Assembly (NCBI RefSeq): GCF_052113225.1
Contig: NZ_JBFRCT010000007.1
Coordinates: 186,001-250,000 of the forward strand
Source of the DNA: Pristimantibacillus sp052113225
GTDB taxonomy: Bacteria > Bacillota > Bacilli > Paenibacillales > Paenibacillaceae
Length of the DNA stretch: 64,000 nucleotides
Reading direction: 5' to 3'
In this document: positions 9,090-17,840 of the stretch, piece by piece
Layout of the letters: the number at the start of each line of letters is the position of its first letter
Position numbering within the stretch: position 1 is the stretch's first letter
Notes under the pieces: generated by a model
Told to the model about the DNA's origin: nothing
Seen by the model: the letters and a program-made list of their open reading frames with translations, nothing else
Databases searched by the model: none
Translations under genes and position numbers: made by a program

Positions 9090-9764
9090 ATGCCGAAAAT
9101 ACTAGTCGTAGACGACGATCCGAATATAAGGGAATTGGTTAGCTTGTTTTTGCGCAGGGAAGGTTATGAAGTTATTGAAGCGACTAATGGGGAAGACGCA
9201 CTTACCCATCTGGAGGCAGTGAAGCCGGATCTTGCTGTCATTGATGTCATGATGCCCAAGATGGATGGCTGGGCACTGTGCTCCGCTTTGCGAGAATCTT
9301 TCGACATGCCGCTGCTCATGCTAACCGCCAAGGGGGAGACGGCCCATAAGGTGAAAGGTTTCGAGCTTGGAGCCGATGATTATGTCGTGAAGCCATTTGA
9401 TCCGCCGGAGCTGATCGTCAGGGTAAAAGCGCTGCTCAAGCGCTACCGCATAGCTTCTTCTCAAATCGTTGAGTTTGGCGGCTTGTCGATGAACCGCTCA
9501 GACTTCCAGCTGGTCGCAAACGGAGAGAAGATTTTGCTGCCGCCGAAGGAATTCGAACTTCTGTTTAAGCTCGCCAGCTACCCGGGTAAAACCTTCACAA
9601 GGGAGCATCTGATCGAGCAATTGTGGGGGATGAACTACGAAGGGGACGAGCGTACGGTTGATGTACATATCAAACGGCTTCGCGAGAGGTTCCCGGAAGA
9701 AGCTTTCGGCTTCCGCATCGTGACGATTCGCGGTCTGGGCTATCGATTGGAGGAGCAGGCATGA
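9090..9764 (+). CDS. OmpR-family response regulator (HssR-like)
   Basis: DNA-binding response regulator of 224 residues. The receiver domain (1-115) has acidic residues at 8-10, the phospho-acceptor Asp at residue 52 in VIDVMMPKMDGW, and the Lys of VVKPFDPPEL. The C-terminal winged helix has the YEGDERTVDVHIKRLRERF recognition region. I place the start at ATG 9090 because CAGGAGG ends 8 bases before it; a GTG at 9081 lies inside that site. The stop overlaps the kinase start by four bases, so the two are translationally coupled. It recalls the heme-responsive HssR of staphylococci, but no hrtAB-type exporter is adjacent, so the signal is unknown. Confidence 0.9.
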   Translation: MPKILVVDDDPNIRELVSLFLRREGYEVIEATNGEDALTHLEAVKPDLAVIDVMMPKMDGWALCSALRESFDMPLLMLTAKGETAHKVKGFELGADDYVVKPFDPPELIVRVKALLKRYRIASSQIVEFGGLSMNRSDFQLVANGEKILLPPKEFELLFKLASYPGKTFTREHLIEQLWGMNYEGDERTVDVHIKRLRERFPEEAFGFRIVTIRGLGYRLEEQA

Positions 9765-11146
9765 TTCGCAGCTTGTATGTGCGAATAGCGGTGACGTTTC
9801 TGGTCATCGTATTAGTAAGTATAAGTATTGCCTATTTTACGGCTAATCAATTGTTCCGGCGTGATCTTCAGGGGCAGTTCGGAATGGAAGAGATGATGAT
9901 TACCCGGCTGGAGAAGCTGTACAATGGCTCGTCGCCTCGCTCTCTGCCTGCCTTTCTAGAACAGGTATCAAGCCTGCAAGAGATGTCCATTGTGGCGGTG
10001 AACAAGAACGGATTGGTCATTCAAGTGGGCCGGACAAGCCGGTCCATTGTGAATCATTTGAGCTGGAGGGCGCTTACAAGTGTGTTCGATGGTCAAACAC
10101 AGAGGGTCGACTTTGCTGACGAGCATCGTACCGGGCCATCTTCGCCGCCGGCATATGGACGTCTTGCGCAGTTTGGGAATACGGAATGGGCGGTGTTTAT
10201 TGCACCCGATCATGTGCGGCAGTTTAAGAGCTTCCAACGGAATACATTTACGATCCTGATTACGCTTCTTGTAGTTGGTTGTATCTTAATTCTGCTAGCT
10301 GCCCGCTACCTTGTGAAGCCGCTCAAAATGATGACGGCTGCGACTATCCGCATTGCCAAAGGCGACTTTAGTGTACAGCTCCCTATGTCTCACCGTAATG
10401 AGCTGGGTGAGCTGGCTGACAGCATTAACCAGATGGCGCACAGCTTGTCGCAGCTGGAGACGATGCGTCGTGACTTTGTATCCAATGTATCGCATGAAAT
10501 CCAATCGCCGCTCACCTCGATCGGCGGATTTGCCGAAGCACTTCGCAGCGAAGAGTTGACCGAATCGGACCGAAATCGTTATGTTGGTATTATTAAACAG
10601 GAGAGCAGCCGTTTATCCCGCCTTAGTGAGAACCTGCTGAAGCTTGCTTCTCTTGACTCCGAGCAGCATCCGTACGAACCGGTTGCCTACCGGCTGGACC
10701 GGCAGCTCCAAGACGTTGTGCTGTCCTCTGAACCTGCCTGGCTTGCGAGACGTCTGACCGTTGAGCTCTTAATGGAAGAAACGGTTATTAAGGGGGATGA
10801 GGATCAGCTTAATCAGGTGTGGATTAATCTGCTTACCAACAGCATCAAATTTACGCCGGAGGAAGGCAAGATTTCGTTCCAGCTGTCAGAGGAGCATGGA
10901 AATGCCGTCGTCCGAATCGCCGATTCCGGCAGCGGCATTCCGGAGGAGGAGCGGGACCGTGTCTTCGAGCGGTTTTATAAGGTTGATCCGTCACGGGATC
11001 GCACACAGGGTGGAAGCGGGCTAGGTTTGTCTATTGTGAAAAAGATTATCGACATCCATGGCGGAACAATCGACATAGAGGATGTGGAGCAGGGGACGGT
11101 ATTTGTAGTACGTCTACCTCTTCAGCCAGAGGTACAAGTAGGTTAA
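9761..11146 (+). CDS. Sensor histidine kinase partner of the upstream regulator
   Basis: Membrane sensor kinase of 461 residues. Transmembrane helices at about 7-28 and 167-187 bracket an extracytoplasmic sensor of roughly 140 residues. A HAMP segment follows, then the dimerisation helix with His 245 in SNVSHEIQSPLTS, and the ATPase domain with an N box (LTNSIKFTPEEG), DSGSGIPEEE and GGSGLGLSIVKK. It overlaps the regulator gene by ATGA. It should phosphorylate that regulator. The stimulus cannot be told from the sequence. Confidence 0.9.
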   Translation: MIRSLYVRIAVTFLVIVLVSISIAYFTANQLFRRDLQGQFGMEEMMITRLEKLYNGSSPRSLPAFLEQVSSLQEMSIVAVNKNGLVIQVGRTSRSIVNHLSWRALTSVFDGQTQRVDFADEHRTGPSSPPAYGRLAQFGNTEWAVFIAPDHVRQFKSFQRNTFTILITLLVVGCILILLAARYLVKPLKMMTAATIRIAKGDFSVQLPMSHRNELGELADSINQMAHSLSQLETMRRDFVSNVSHEIQSPLTSIGGFAEALRSEELTESDRNRYVGIIKQESSRLSRLSENLLKLASLDSEQHPYEPVAYRLDRQLQDVVLSSEPAWLARRLTVELLMEETVIKGDEDQLNQVWINLLTNSIKFTPEEGKISFQLSEEHGNAVVRIADSGSGIPEEERDRVFERFYKVDPSRDRTQGGSGLGLSIVKKIIDIHGGTIDIEDVEQGTVFVVRLPLQPEVQVG

Positions 11147-11173
11147 ACTGCTTATATAGAGAGGGTGATCAGG

Positions 11174-12052
11174 ATGGTACAACAGAAGGCAACGCAGCAG
11201 GTACGAAAAGCAATCATTCCTGCGGGCGGTCTAGGTACGAGGTTCCTGCCCGCAACAAAGGCACAGCCGAAGGAAATGCTGCCAATTATCGATAAGCCGG
11301 CCATTCAGTATATCGTAGAAGAAGCGGTCCAGTCTGGCATAGACAGCATCATTATCGTAAGCGGCCGTCATAAGCGCGCGATCGAAGATCATTTTGACAA
11401 ATCTTATGAGCTGGAGAAGGAGCTGGAGGAACGCGGCAATGAAGAGATGCTCACGATTGTCCGGGATATCTCGCATCTGGCTGATATTTATTATGTCCGT
11501 CAGAAGGAGCCGCTGGGACTTGGACATGCGGTTCTTTGTGCGCGGCGTTTCATCGGAGATGAGCCGTTTGCGGTGCTGCTTGGTGATGACATCCTGCGTT
11601 CCGAACCTCCTTGCCTGCAGCAAATGATTGCTCAATATGAAGATACGGGTTCTTCCGTTGTTGCGATGATGGAAGTGCCATGGGATCAGACGCATAAATA
11701 CGGGATTGCTGCTTTCGACGAAACCGATCCATCAAGAATTCGTGATCTGATCGAAAAACCTGCACCGGGACAGGCACCTTCCAATTGGGCAGTAGTCGGG
11801 CGGTACGTGCTTGATCCCGCAATCTTCGAACTTCTGGAGCATGCGAAGCCTGGTAAAGCAGGTGAAATTCAGCTGACAGACAGTTTGCAGCGGCTTAATC
11901 ATATTTCTCCTATTCTGGCGCATCGCTTTACCGGCAAGCGTCATGATGTGGGGGATAAGCTTGGCTTCGTGAAGGCTACTATTGATTTCGCATTAGAGCG
12001 GGAAGATCTAGCTGATGAGATTAAAAAGTTTTTGCGTGAGCGGCTTATCTAG
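11174..12052 (+). CDS. galU: UTP-glucose-1-phosphate uridylyltransferase
   Basis: Nucleotidyltransferase of about 292 residues making UDP-glucose from glucose-1-phosphate and UTP, which feeds glycolipid, teichoic acid and exopolysaccharide synthesis. The signature GLGTRFLPATKAQPKEMLPI lies near the N-terminus, and LLGDDI and the EKP motif follow as in GalU/GtaB. I use ATG 11174 with AGAGGG about 8 bases upstream; an in-frame GTG at 11165 overlaps that site. It follows the kinase gene by under 30 bases and ends at a strong terminator, so it may be co-transcribed with the two-component genes. Confidence 0.93.
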   Translation: MVQQKATQQVRKAIIPAGGLGTRFLPATKAQPKEMLPIIDKPAIQYIVEEAVQSGIDSIIIVSGRHKRAIEDHFDKSYELEKELEERGNEEMLTIVRDISHLADIYYVRQKEPLGLGHAVLCARRFIGDEPFAVLLGDDILRSEPPCLQQMIAQYEDTGSSVVAMMEVPWDQTHKYGIAAFDETDPSRIRDLIEKPAPGQAPSNWAVVGRYVLDPAIFELLEHAKPGKAGEIQLTDSLQRLNHISPILAHRFTGKRHDVGDKLGFVKATIDFALEREDLADEIKKFLRERLI

Positions 12053-12102
12053 TCTAATATGGTACCAATTGGGGTAGGGAGTAAAATAGAACAAGGAGTA
12101 AT

Positions 12103-12138
12103 AAGCTGGATCCTGCGAAAGTAGGACCGGCTTTTTTT
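12103..12138 (+). terminator. Rho-independent terminator after galU
   Basis: AAGCTGGATCCT pairs with AGGACCGGCTT around GCGAAAGT and is followed by seven T residues. Confidence 0.88.
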
Positions 12139-12250
12139 GTGCTGAAAAGTGTTGGAGAAACTTTTTTTATTTTCCAGAAAGGAAAAATGGAGATCATTTA
12201 TTATTTCATATAGAATAGATAAGAGATATAAGAGATGAATCTGGAGGAGA

Positions 12251-13486
12251 ATGAAATTGTATTGCCATCATTGCGTTAGGGAGCATGATGCGGATGCCGT
12301 ATACTGCAGCAGATGCGGCAGGCTGCTCGAGCCTGAAAAACGAAATATACAGCATGGGACTGAGGCGCAGACAGCGGCACTTGATGAATGGGATATGGCG
12401 AAGGATCAGGCCGGTCCTGCTCTCGAAACTAAGCAGCTGCCTGTACGAAAACTAGTTGGATTTATTCCCCTCTTCTTATTCATTGGTATTGCAGCGTTGC
12501 TGTTGTCCTATTATTTATATGAAGCTAGATTAAATGACCGTGTACTGGAATGGCAGGAATCTGCAAGGCAGGAGGCGCTTGCAGGCAAGTATGAAGAGGC
12601 GTTCAAACAGCTGAATAAAGCAGCTGATGCACGGCCCAATTTTAAACCGGTACAGGCGGATCTGAAGATTGTGGAAGAGGCCTTATCACTGGACCGTTCG
12701 ATTACGGAAGTCGAGCAGAGGCTGAATAGTGATGATTTAGACGAGGCATCCACGATGCTCGAGCAGGTGAAGTCAAAGCTGCGCAGCCGGGAGGAAGCGG
12801 TTTTTGGCAACGTGCGGGAGCAAGTGGATAATTTGACTACTCGGGTAACGGTTCTGCAGGTTTCTGCTGAATTCGAACCGATGGAGAACATCGATGACCT
12901 TGCAAGGGAATACAATCAGGTGAAAAGCTTGACTGGTGATGAGGCGCTGGCGTTACGGCAAAAGATCGAGACAAAGATTGCTGATCTTAGCTATGCAGAA
13001 GCGGATTCCATGCGGAAGAAAAAGAATTTTACGGCTGCGATCACAGCAGCGCAAAAAGGATTGATCTACGCGTCAGACAATGAGAAGCTGACAAAGCTGT
13101 ATGACCAAATTGTCGTGGAGAAGAAAAACTTCGAGCAGGCGGAGCAGCAACGGATTGAACAGGCCATGCAGAAGGCGGCTGAAGAGGATCTGCTTAATCA
13201 GACGGCAGCTGTAAAAGTAAAGCATATTAATGCAGAGCTTGATGCTTTGGGTGACTTTAATGTGACAGGGGAGCTGCTGAATGCGGCAACTCGGCCGATT
13301 TACTCCGTTTTGATCGAATATACGGTTCATGATTCAAAAGGAAAAGTGATTACAACCGGGAAGGTGGATGCGACTCCATCTTATATTGAGGCTGGAGAAA
13401 CGTTCAGCTTTACCTTTGTTGTACATCATGTGCAGGATGAGAATGCAACAGTGGCCATTGATCATATGACATGGTATTTGGATTAG
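12251..13486 (+). CDS. Zinc-ribbon membrane protein with coiled coil and FxLYD-like C-terminal domain
   Basis: Unrecognised protein of 411 residues with a clear layout. A short zinc ribbon with four Cys (residues 5, 8, 19, 22; CHHC and CSRC) lies at the N-terminus, one transmembrane helix at about 67-90, a long Glu/Lys/Gln-rich helical and probably coiled-coil region at about 95-320, and a beta-type domain at the end resembling the FxLYD family (NVTGELLNAATRPIYSVLIE). The ribbon should be cytoplasmic and the rest outside. It precedes an HtrA-like protease gene by 15 bases, so the two probably act together in envelope quality control or signalling. GGAGGAG is very close to ATG 12251; TTG 12257 is an alternative start. 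Confidence 0.75.
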   Translation: MKLYCHHCVREHDADAVYCSRCGRLLEPEKRNIQHGTEAQTAALDEWDMAKDQAGPALETKQLPVRKLVGFIPLFLFIGIAALLLSYYLYEARLNDRVLEWQESARQEALAGKYEEAFKQLNKAADARPNFKPVQADLKIVEEALSLDRSITEVEQRLNSDDLDEASTMLEQVKSKLRSREEAVFGNVREQVDNLTTRVTVLQVSAEFEPMENIDDLAREYNQVKSLTGDEALALRQKIETKIADLSYAEADSMRKKKNFTAAITAAQKGLIYASDNEKLTKLYDQIVVEKKNFEQAEQQRIEQAMQKAAEEDLLNQTAAVKVKHINAELDALGDFNVTGELLNAATRPIYSVLIEYTVHDSKGKVITTGKVDATPSYIEAGETFSFTFVVHHVQDENATVAIDHMTWYLD

Positions 13487-13501
13487 GTAGGGGAATTAAT
13501 C

Positions 13502-14644
13502 ATGAAAAAAGGAACATGGATTAGCCTCATCACGTCGTTGGCAATTCTTTGTGTGGGAGCGGGAGCAGCTGTATTCATCCACACCAAGGTGCCTAATCAG
13601 TTAAGCGGATTGCCTCTGCTTGCAGATGCCAATGCAGGAGCGCCAAAATCACTGAAGGATATTATTTACGCAACACAAAAGCTGGTTGTCATGATTGAAA
13701 CAAAGGATGGAACACAAGGCTCAGGTTTTGTCTATAACGATAAAGGCGACCTGATTACGAATGCTCACGTCGTTGCTGGAGAGAGCAAAGTTACAGTGAA
13801 GACGGCAGATGCACGGGAGCTTGAGGGGGATGTCATTGGCATCAGCACGGAGACGGATGTAGCGGTAGTTCGTGTGCCCGGACTAGCTGGGGTTGAGCCG
13901 CTTGTTATGGTGAGGAAGGAAAAGGCTGAGATTGGTGATGAAGTTATTGCGATAGGCAGTCCACTGGGCTTCCAGAATACCGTTACAACAGGTATGGTAA
14001 GTGGTTTGGGCAGGAGCTTTGAGATCAAGCCATACACCTATAACGATTTGTACCAGATCTCCGCGCCAATTGCGCCGGGCAATAGTGGAGGACCACTCGT
14101 CGACAAGAAGACTGGGGAAGTGCTTGGTATCAATTCCGCCGGAATTGAGGAAAGCTCAATTGGATTTAGTATTCCGATCGTAAACGTACTTGATCTAGCT
14201 GAGGCATGGTCGAAAAATCCGATGAAGACGCTCCCCGAATGGAAGCCGGAAGAAGACGATAGTGCGGTCAAACAGGATGCTTCAATTACGGAGTATGCGG
14301 AATACTTGGTTACCCACTTCTACGATAGTTTGAATAACGCCGACTATGTATATGCTTACTCCTTGCTAGGCGGGAATTGGAAGCTTGGCACAAGCTACGA
14401 GTCATTCCGTCAAGGATACATGATGACTCGGAATGTGGTCATCGACAACATTCATGTCACTAAAGAAGGTGATGATGAAGCCACTGTAACGGCAATTATA
14501 TCCGTTGATGAACGTTTAGACGGGGAATATCGGCTGAGCAAATATCAAGTAACCTACGATGTTGGCTACGAGAACGATCAGCTTAAGCTGATCAGTGGTA
14601 AAGGGAAAGCCATCAAGCAGGAAGAGGAAAAGGAAAAGAAATAA
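13502..14644 (+). CDS. Membrane-anchored HtrA-like serine protease without PDZ domain
   Basis: Trypsin-fold protease of 380 residues. A helix at about 6-27 anchors it. The catalytic triad is visible as His 89 (ITNAHVV), Asp 119 (ETDVAVV) and Ser 195 (APGNSGGPL). Instead of the PDZ domain usual in HtrA/DegP, the last 110 residues (about 265-380) form an alpha+beta region resembling an NTF2-like fold, with many acidic residues and a Lys/Glu tail. It is 15 bases after the zinc-ribbon gene and closes that operon at a terminator. It probably degrades or processes envelope proteins; the substrate is unknown. Confidence 0.85.
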   Translation: MKKGTWISLITSLAILCVGAGAAVFIHTKVPNQLSGLPLLADANAGAPKSLKDIIYATQKLVVMIETKDGTQGSGFVYNDKGDLITNAHVVAGESKVTVKTADARELEGDVIGISTETDVAVVRVPGLAGVEPLVMVRKEKAEIGDEVIAIGSPLGFQNTVTTGMVSGLGRSFEIKPYTYNDLYQISAPIAPGNSGGPLVDKKTGEVLGINSAGIEESSIGFSIPIVNVLDLAEAWSKNPMKTLPEWKPEEDDSAVKQDASITEYAEYLVTHFYDSLNNADYVYAYSLLGGNWKLGTSYESFRQGYMMTRNVVIDNIHVTKEGDDEATVTAIISVDERLDGEYRLSKYQVTYDVGYENDQLKLISGKGKAIKQEEEKEKK

Positions 14645-14662
14645 CCCTGCGAAGGCGAAAAG

Positions 14663-14696
14663 AAAGGCCATTCCGATTGATGGAATGGCCTTTCTT
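14663..14696. terminator. Rho-independent terminator after the protease gene
   Basis: AAAGGCCATTCC pairs with GGAATGGCCTTT around a 7-base loop, with a TTTC-rich tail on both strands. It can end the plus-strand protease operon and perhaps the minus-strand Gly-Pro gene. Confidence 0.82.
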
Positions 14697-14784
14697 GTGT
14701 TTCTGTAACTCGCGTGCTGCAGACTTGCGCCACTATCTCGGTTGTAAAGGCTGAAAACAGCCTTACAGCTCGGGTTGGATTACC

Positions 14785-15510
14785 TTATTCAATAAAATGA
14801 TCAGCAATGTTCAAATGTGCAATGTCGGTCAGGTCTTGCGACAGTTCATCCTCGGAGCGGCCAGTTAAATTAAAAATCAGCTCGAGAGAGACGGTATCAA
14901 ACCGCTGTACTTGGGCATTCAGGAAGTTCTGCGGGATCACACGGCCATTTAAGCGCAATAATGCTTGAATTGGTCCACCAAGTGGAATGCCGCTGACAGA
15001 TGCGATTTGGCCATTAAACCCGAAACGTACGACGCCTGTTGCTTGAAGGGCATTTCGAATCGTCATTCCAAATCGGAAAGGTACCCTGTAGGAATTAGTT
15101 ACGTTGGGGAAGAAACGTCCTCCGTTAATAACTACCGTTACAAATGCTGGCCCAGGGCCAGGAGGGAACGGAGGAAATGGCGGAAATGGTGGGAACGGCC
15201 CCGGCCCTGGTGGGAACGGTCCCGGCCCCGGCGGAAATGGCCCTGGCCCTGGCCCCGGTCCTGGCCCTGGTCCCGGTCCTGGCCCCGGTCCTGGCCCTGG
15301 TCCCGGTCCTGGCCCTGGCCCTGGCCCTGGTCCCGGTCCTGGCCCCGGTCCTGGCCCTGGTCCCGGTCCTGGCCCTGGCCCTGGCCCTGGTCCCGGTCCT
15401 GGCCCTGGTGGTGGGCCAGGCATAAACATGCGAGTGCCGCCGCAGCCGCAGTTACTAACAACGTTGTTGCTGCCTTTCCCTTCGATATACCTATAAGTAT
15501 AGCTGCTCAT
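14785..15510 (-). CDS. Gly-Pro repeat protein with C-terminal beta-grasp-like domain
   Basis: Protein of 241 residues whose function I do not recognise. The N-terminal 30 residues include a Cys-Gly patch (NCGCGG). Residues about 32-115 are an almost pure Gly-Pro dipeptide run, later broken by Phe (GPFPPGPGPFPP). Residues 120-220 form a compact domain (VTVVINGGRFFPN, MTIRNALQATG, LLRLNGRVIP) that looks like a DUF4430/SLBB-type beta-grasp fold, a weak guess. There is no signal peptide or membrane helix. A spore-surface or other structural role is possible from the low-complexity region, but nothing here proves it. Confidence 0.72.
   Translation of the reverse strand: MSSYTYRYIEGKGSNNVVSNCGCGGTRMFMPGPPPGPGPGPGPGPGPGPGPGPGPGPGPGPGPGPGPGPGPGPGPGPGPGPGPGPGPGPGPFPPGPGPFPPGPGPFPPFPPFPPFPPGPGPAFVTVVINGGRFFPNVTNSYRVPFRFGMTIRNALQATGVVRFGFNGQIASVSGIPLGGPIQALLRLNGRVIPQNFLNAQVQRFDTVSLELIFNLTGRSEDELSQDLTDIAHLNIADHFIE
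15239..15406. repeat. GGNCCN hexamer array with 60-bp higher-order repeat
   Basis: About 28 six-base units of four kinds (GGCCCT, GGCCCC, GGTCCT, GGTCCC). Their order repeats as a 10-unit, 60-bp block at 15281-15340 and 15341-15400, preceded by a half block. The hexamer is nearly its own reverse complement in codon terms, so Gly-Pro is encoded on both strands. This suggests block duplication by unequal exchange or slippage. Confidence 0.85.
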
Positions 15511-15642
15511 GCGCTTTTGTCAGACTCCTTCGTATGACAGATTAGGCATTCATCCTCATCTATCTTATGCGGCGGATGCCTATCTGTGTGCACGATGCAG
15601 TTGAGGCTGACGATACTTTGCGACAAAGTTCATCCTAAATAA

Positions 15643-15676
15643 AACAAGGCTGCCCCATAAGGGACAGCCTTGTTGT
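15643..15676 (-). terminator. Rho-independent terminator of sodA
   Basis: On the minus strand ACAAGGCTGTCCC pairs with GGGCAGCCTTGT and is followed by a TTTTATTT tail, immediately after the sodA stop. Confidence 0.85.
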
Positions 15677-15687
15677 TTGAGCGGTAA

Positions 15688-16302
15688 TTATTTAACTGCT
15701 GCTTCGTAACGTTTGCCAACTTCAGCCCAGTTTACAACGTTCCAGAACGCTGCAATGTAATCAGGGCGTTTGTTTTGGTAGTTCAGGTAGTAAGCATGCT
15801 CCCAAACGTCCAGACCAAGTACAGGTGTTTCGCCTTCGAAGATCGGGCTGTCTTGGTTAGGCAGGCTCGATACTTTCAGTTTGCCGTCTTTAACAGACAG
15901 CCAAGCCCAGCCGCTGCCGAAGCGAGTTGTAGCTGCTTTAGCGAATTCAGCTTTGAATGCGTCGAAGCCGCCCAGTTCGCTTTCGATTGCTGCAGCAAGT
16001 GCGCCAGTAGGAGCGCCGCCGCCGTTTGGTCCGATTACTTCCCAGAACAGAGAGTGGTTAGCATGTCCGCCGCCATTGTTGCGAACAGCTGTTTTGATTG
16101 CGTCAGGAACGATTGCCAGGTTGTTAGCCAGCAGTTCTTCCAACGATTTGTCCTGCAGCTCAGGAGCGGATTCCAGAGCAGCATTCAGGTTTGTTACATA
16201 AGCGTTGTGATGACGACCGTGGTGGATTTCCATTGTCAGTGCGTCGATATGTGGTTCCAGTGCGTTTTTCTCGTAAGGCAATGCAGGTAATTGATGAGCC
16301 AT
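15688..16302 (-). CDS. sodA: Superoxide dismutase, Mn/Fe type
   Basis: Cytoplasmic superoxide dismutase of 204 residues, the standard length. It has the N-terminal helix MEIHHGRHHNAYV with the first metal His, GGHANHSLFW with the second, and DVWEHAYYLNYQN with the Asp and the last His. The Gly-Gly-rich GPNGGG and FGSGWAWL motifs favour manganese over iron. The start has GGGAGG upstream. It is monocistronic with its own terminator. Confidence 0.96.
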   Translation of the reverse strand: MAHQLPALPYEKNALEPHIDALTMEIHHGRHHNAYVTNLNAALESAPELQDKSLEELLANNLAIVPDAIKTAVRNNGGGHANHSLFWEVIGPNGGGAPTGALAAAIESELGGFDAFKAEFAKAATTRFGSGWAWLSVKDGKLKVSSLPNQDSPIFEGETPVLGLDVWEHAYYLNYQNKRPDYIAAFWNVVNWAEVGKRYEAAVK

Positions 16303-16504
16303 AATTAACAGCCTCCCATAAATAGGTTATGTAAAACTCTTCTCATATTATCCCTTATCCGAGTGCATAAATCAACATTAAGGTTTCGAAAGTCGACTGT
16401 TTGAGGACAAAGACATACGAACCCTATCATTTCACGAAAGAGGAGGAAATATGCAAAAACATTAGAAAACGAGCCGTATTTTAAGAAAATGGCTAAAAAG
16501 TCCT

Positions 16505-16532
16505 TGTAAGCGCTTAAAATAAAGCGTTTTCA
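16505..16532. promoter_or_regulatory. Two adjacent cre-like sites between sodA and the GNAT gene
   Basis: TGTAAGCGCTTAAA (16505-16518) matches the cre consensus with one mismatch, and ATAAAGCGTTTTCA (16519-16532) follows directly with two. They lie in the 355-base divergent region 16303-16657, about 130 bases before the GNAT start and 200 before sodA. The rest of that region is very AT-rich and I see no gene in it. Confidence 0.42.
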
Positions 16533-16657
16533 ACGTTATTTCGCAAATTTCTTTAAAATTTTTAAGTTTTTTTTAAGATGAAAGAAGGATTTCGTTACAA
16601 AATGTCGTAAAATATATTAATGCAGCACTATGACAAGGTATAGAAGGTGTATAATTA

Positions 16658-17080
16658 ATGAACGTTCGTTCCTTCCAGTTGTCTGACTACAGACCGCTTA
16701 CTACACTCCTCGAGGATGTATTGTCTGAAGAGTGTTACGAACAAACGATGGAAGCTTTTGCTCGTCAATTGTCATGGGACAGTGAGCTTGTACTAGTCGC
16801 TGTCGAAGAGTCGGAAGTTGTTGGTATGATCATCGGTACGATCGATAATAACAAAGGTTATTATTATCGCATCGCTGTTCATGCAGAGTATCAACGTCAA
16901 GGAATTGGAAAAGCGCTTATACAAGCCTTACGGCAGCGCTTTGAACAACGCAACGTTTCCAAAATATTAATCACCGCCGACGAGCATAATGAACCGGTAT
17001 TGCCGTTATATGAAGCGATGGGATATGCTTCGAACGACTTTTTCCGTTCATTCCAGAAATTAAGTATTGTAGCAGGCTAA
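16658..17080 (+). CDS. GNAT family N-acetyltransferase
   Basis: Acetyl-CoA-dependent acyltransferase of 140 residues with the complete GNAT fold. The acetyl-CoA loop is seen in AEYQRQGIGKALIQALRQRF (residues about 70-89), and the C-terminal PLYEAMGY motif is present. It may acetylate a small molecule or a protein N-terminus; the substrate is not predictable. It is a single gene with its own terminator at 17149. Confidence 0.85.
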   Translation: MNVRSFQLSDYRPLTTLLEDVLSEECYEQTMEAFARQLSWDSELVLVAVEESEVVGMIIGTIDNNKGYYYRIAVHAEYQRQGIGKALIQALRQRFEQRNVSKILITADEHNEPVLPLYEAMGYASNDFFRSFQKLSIVAG

Positions 17081-17148
17081 GCAGCTTCGTCTCCACAGGA
17101 CGGCGCAGCCATTACACTTGGCCGGCATTTTAGCACATATTGTGCAGG

Positions 17149-17198
17149 GCATATCTGCATCGCCATTGCTTTTGGCGGTCAGATATGCTTTTCTATTT
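17149..17198 (+). terminator. Rho-independent terminator after the GNAT gene
   Basis: GCATATCTG pairs with CAGATATGC and an inner CGCCA/TGGCG stem extends it, followed by TTTTCTATTT. Confidence 0.78.
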
Positions 17199-17278
17199 AA
17201 AAGGACTATTGTTTGGAACATACGAATGCGGACTGATGGTAGACCGCGACCGTTTCACAATAAGTAAGGAGAGGCGTC

Positions 17279-17836
17279 ATGGATATTTATAGGCACTGTG
17301 TTATCAAAAGCTTCAAGCACGATGGTCATATTCATCGAACATGGCTGCGCAACTACCTTGTGCCCACGGAACGGCTTGCACAGGTGCATCGGGATCATAA
17401 TATCATTGTGCTTATAAATCGTCAGACGCCTATCTTGGAATCTGACGGCAAGCAATGGATCAGCCGTGTACCAGCGGTATCGTTTTTTATTCCCGGTGAA
17501 TGGTTTAATGTTGTGGCTCTGCTTGAAGACAGCGGCATTCGTTACTATTGTAATATCGCATCTCCTCCTTATATGCAGGGGGATGTGCTTACCTATATCG
17601 ATTATGATCTGGATGTGATTCGAACAACTGACGGTAACCGTTATGTTGTCGATCAAGATGAGTATCAGATGCACAAATTAGCTTACCATTATCCGCAGAT
17701 GGTGGAGGACAAGGTACAGCAAGGCTTGTCCGCTCTTCTGAAACGAGTGGACGAGGGAGCGGTCCCGTTTCAGGATGAAATTGTCCAAGGCTACTATTCA
17801 GACTGGCATAACACCTGTGGGGAAAGTGAGGGGTAA
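17279..17836 (+). CDS. ntdP: Nucleoside tri/diphosphatase, DUF402 family
   Basis: Cytoplasmic DUF402 protein of 185 residues resembling Bacillus YgaC/NtdP, which hydrolyses nucleoside tri- and diphosphates. Family hallmarks are HCVIKSFKHDGHIHRTW at the N-terminus, FFIPGEWFNVVALL in the middle and the acidic metal-binding patch YIDYDLDVI with VVDQDEY. AGGAGAGG precedes the ATG. The stop is four bases before the signal peptidase start, so the two are co-transcribed. Confidence 0.85.
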   Translation: MDIYRHCVIKSFKHDGHIHRTWLRNYLVPTERLAQVHRDHNIIVLINRQTPILESDGKQWISRVPAVSFFIPGEWFNVVALLEDSGIRYYCNIASPPYMQGDVLTYIDYDLDVIRTTDGNRYVVDQDEYQMHKLAYHYPQMVEDKVQQGLSALLKRVDEGAVPFQDEIVQGYYSDWHNTCGESEG

Positions 17837-17840
17837 GCCT

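Noticed and set aside
9090..11146. Naming the two-component pair HssRS (heme sensing)
   Set aside because: The regulator resembles HssR, but there is no hrtAB-type heme exporter nearby and the sensor domain cannot be matched by eye.
15104..15496. Plus-strand Gly-Pro open frame opposite the Gly-Pro gene
   Set aside because: It is a by-product of the near self-complementary hexamer; outside the repeat it has no recognisable domain, whereas the minus frame has a folded C-terminal region.
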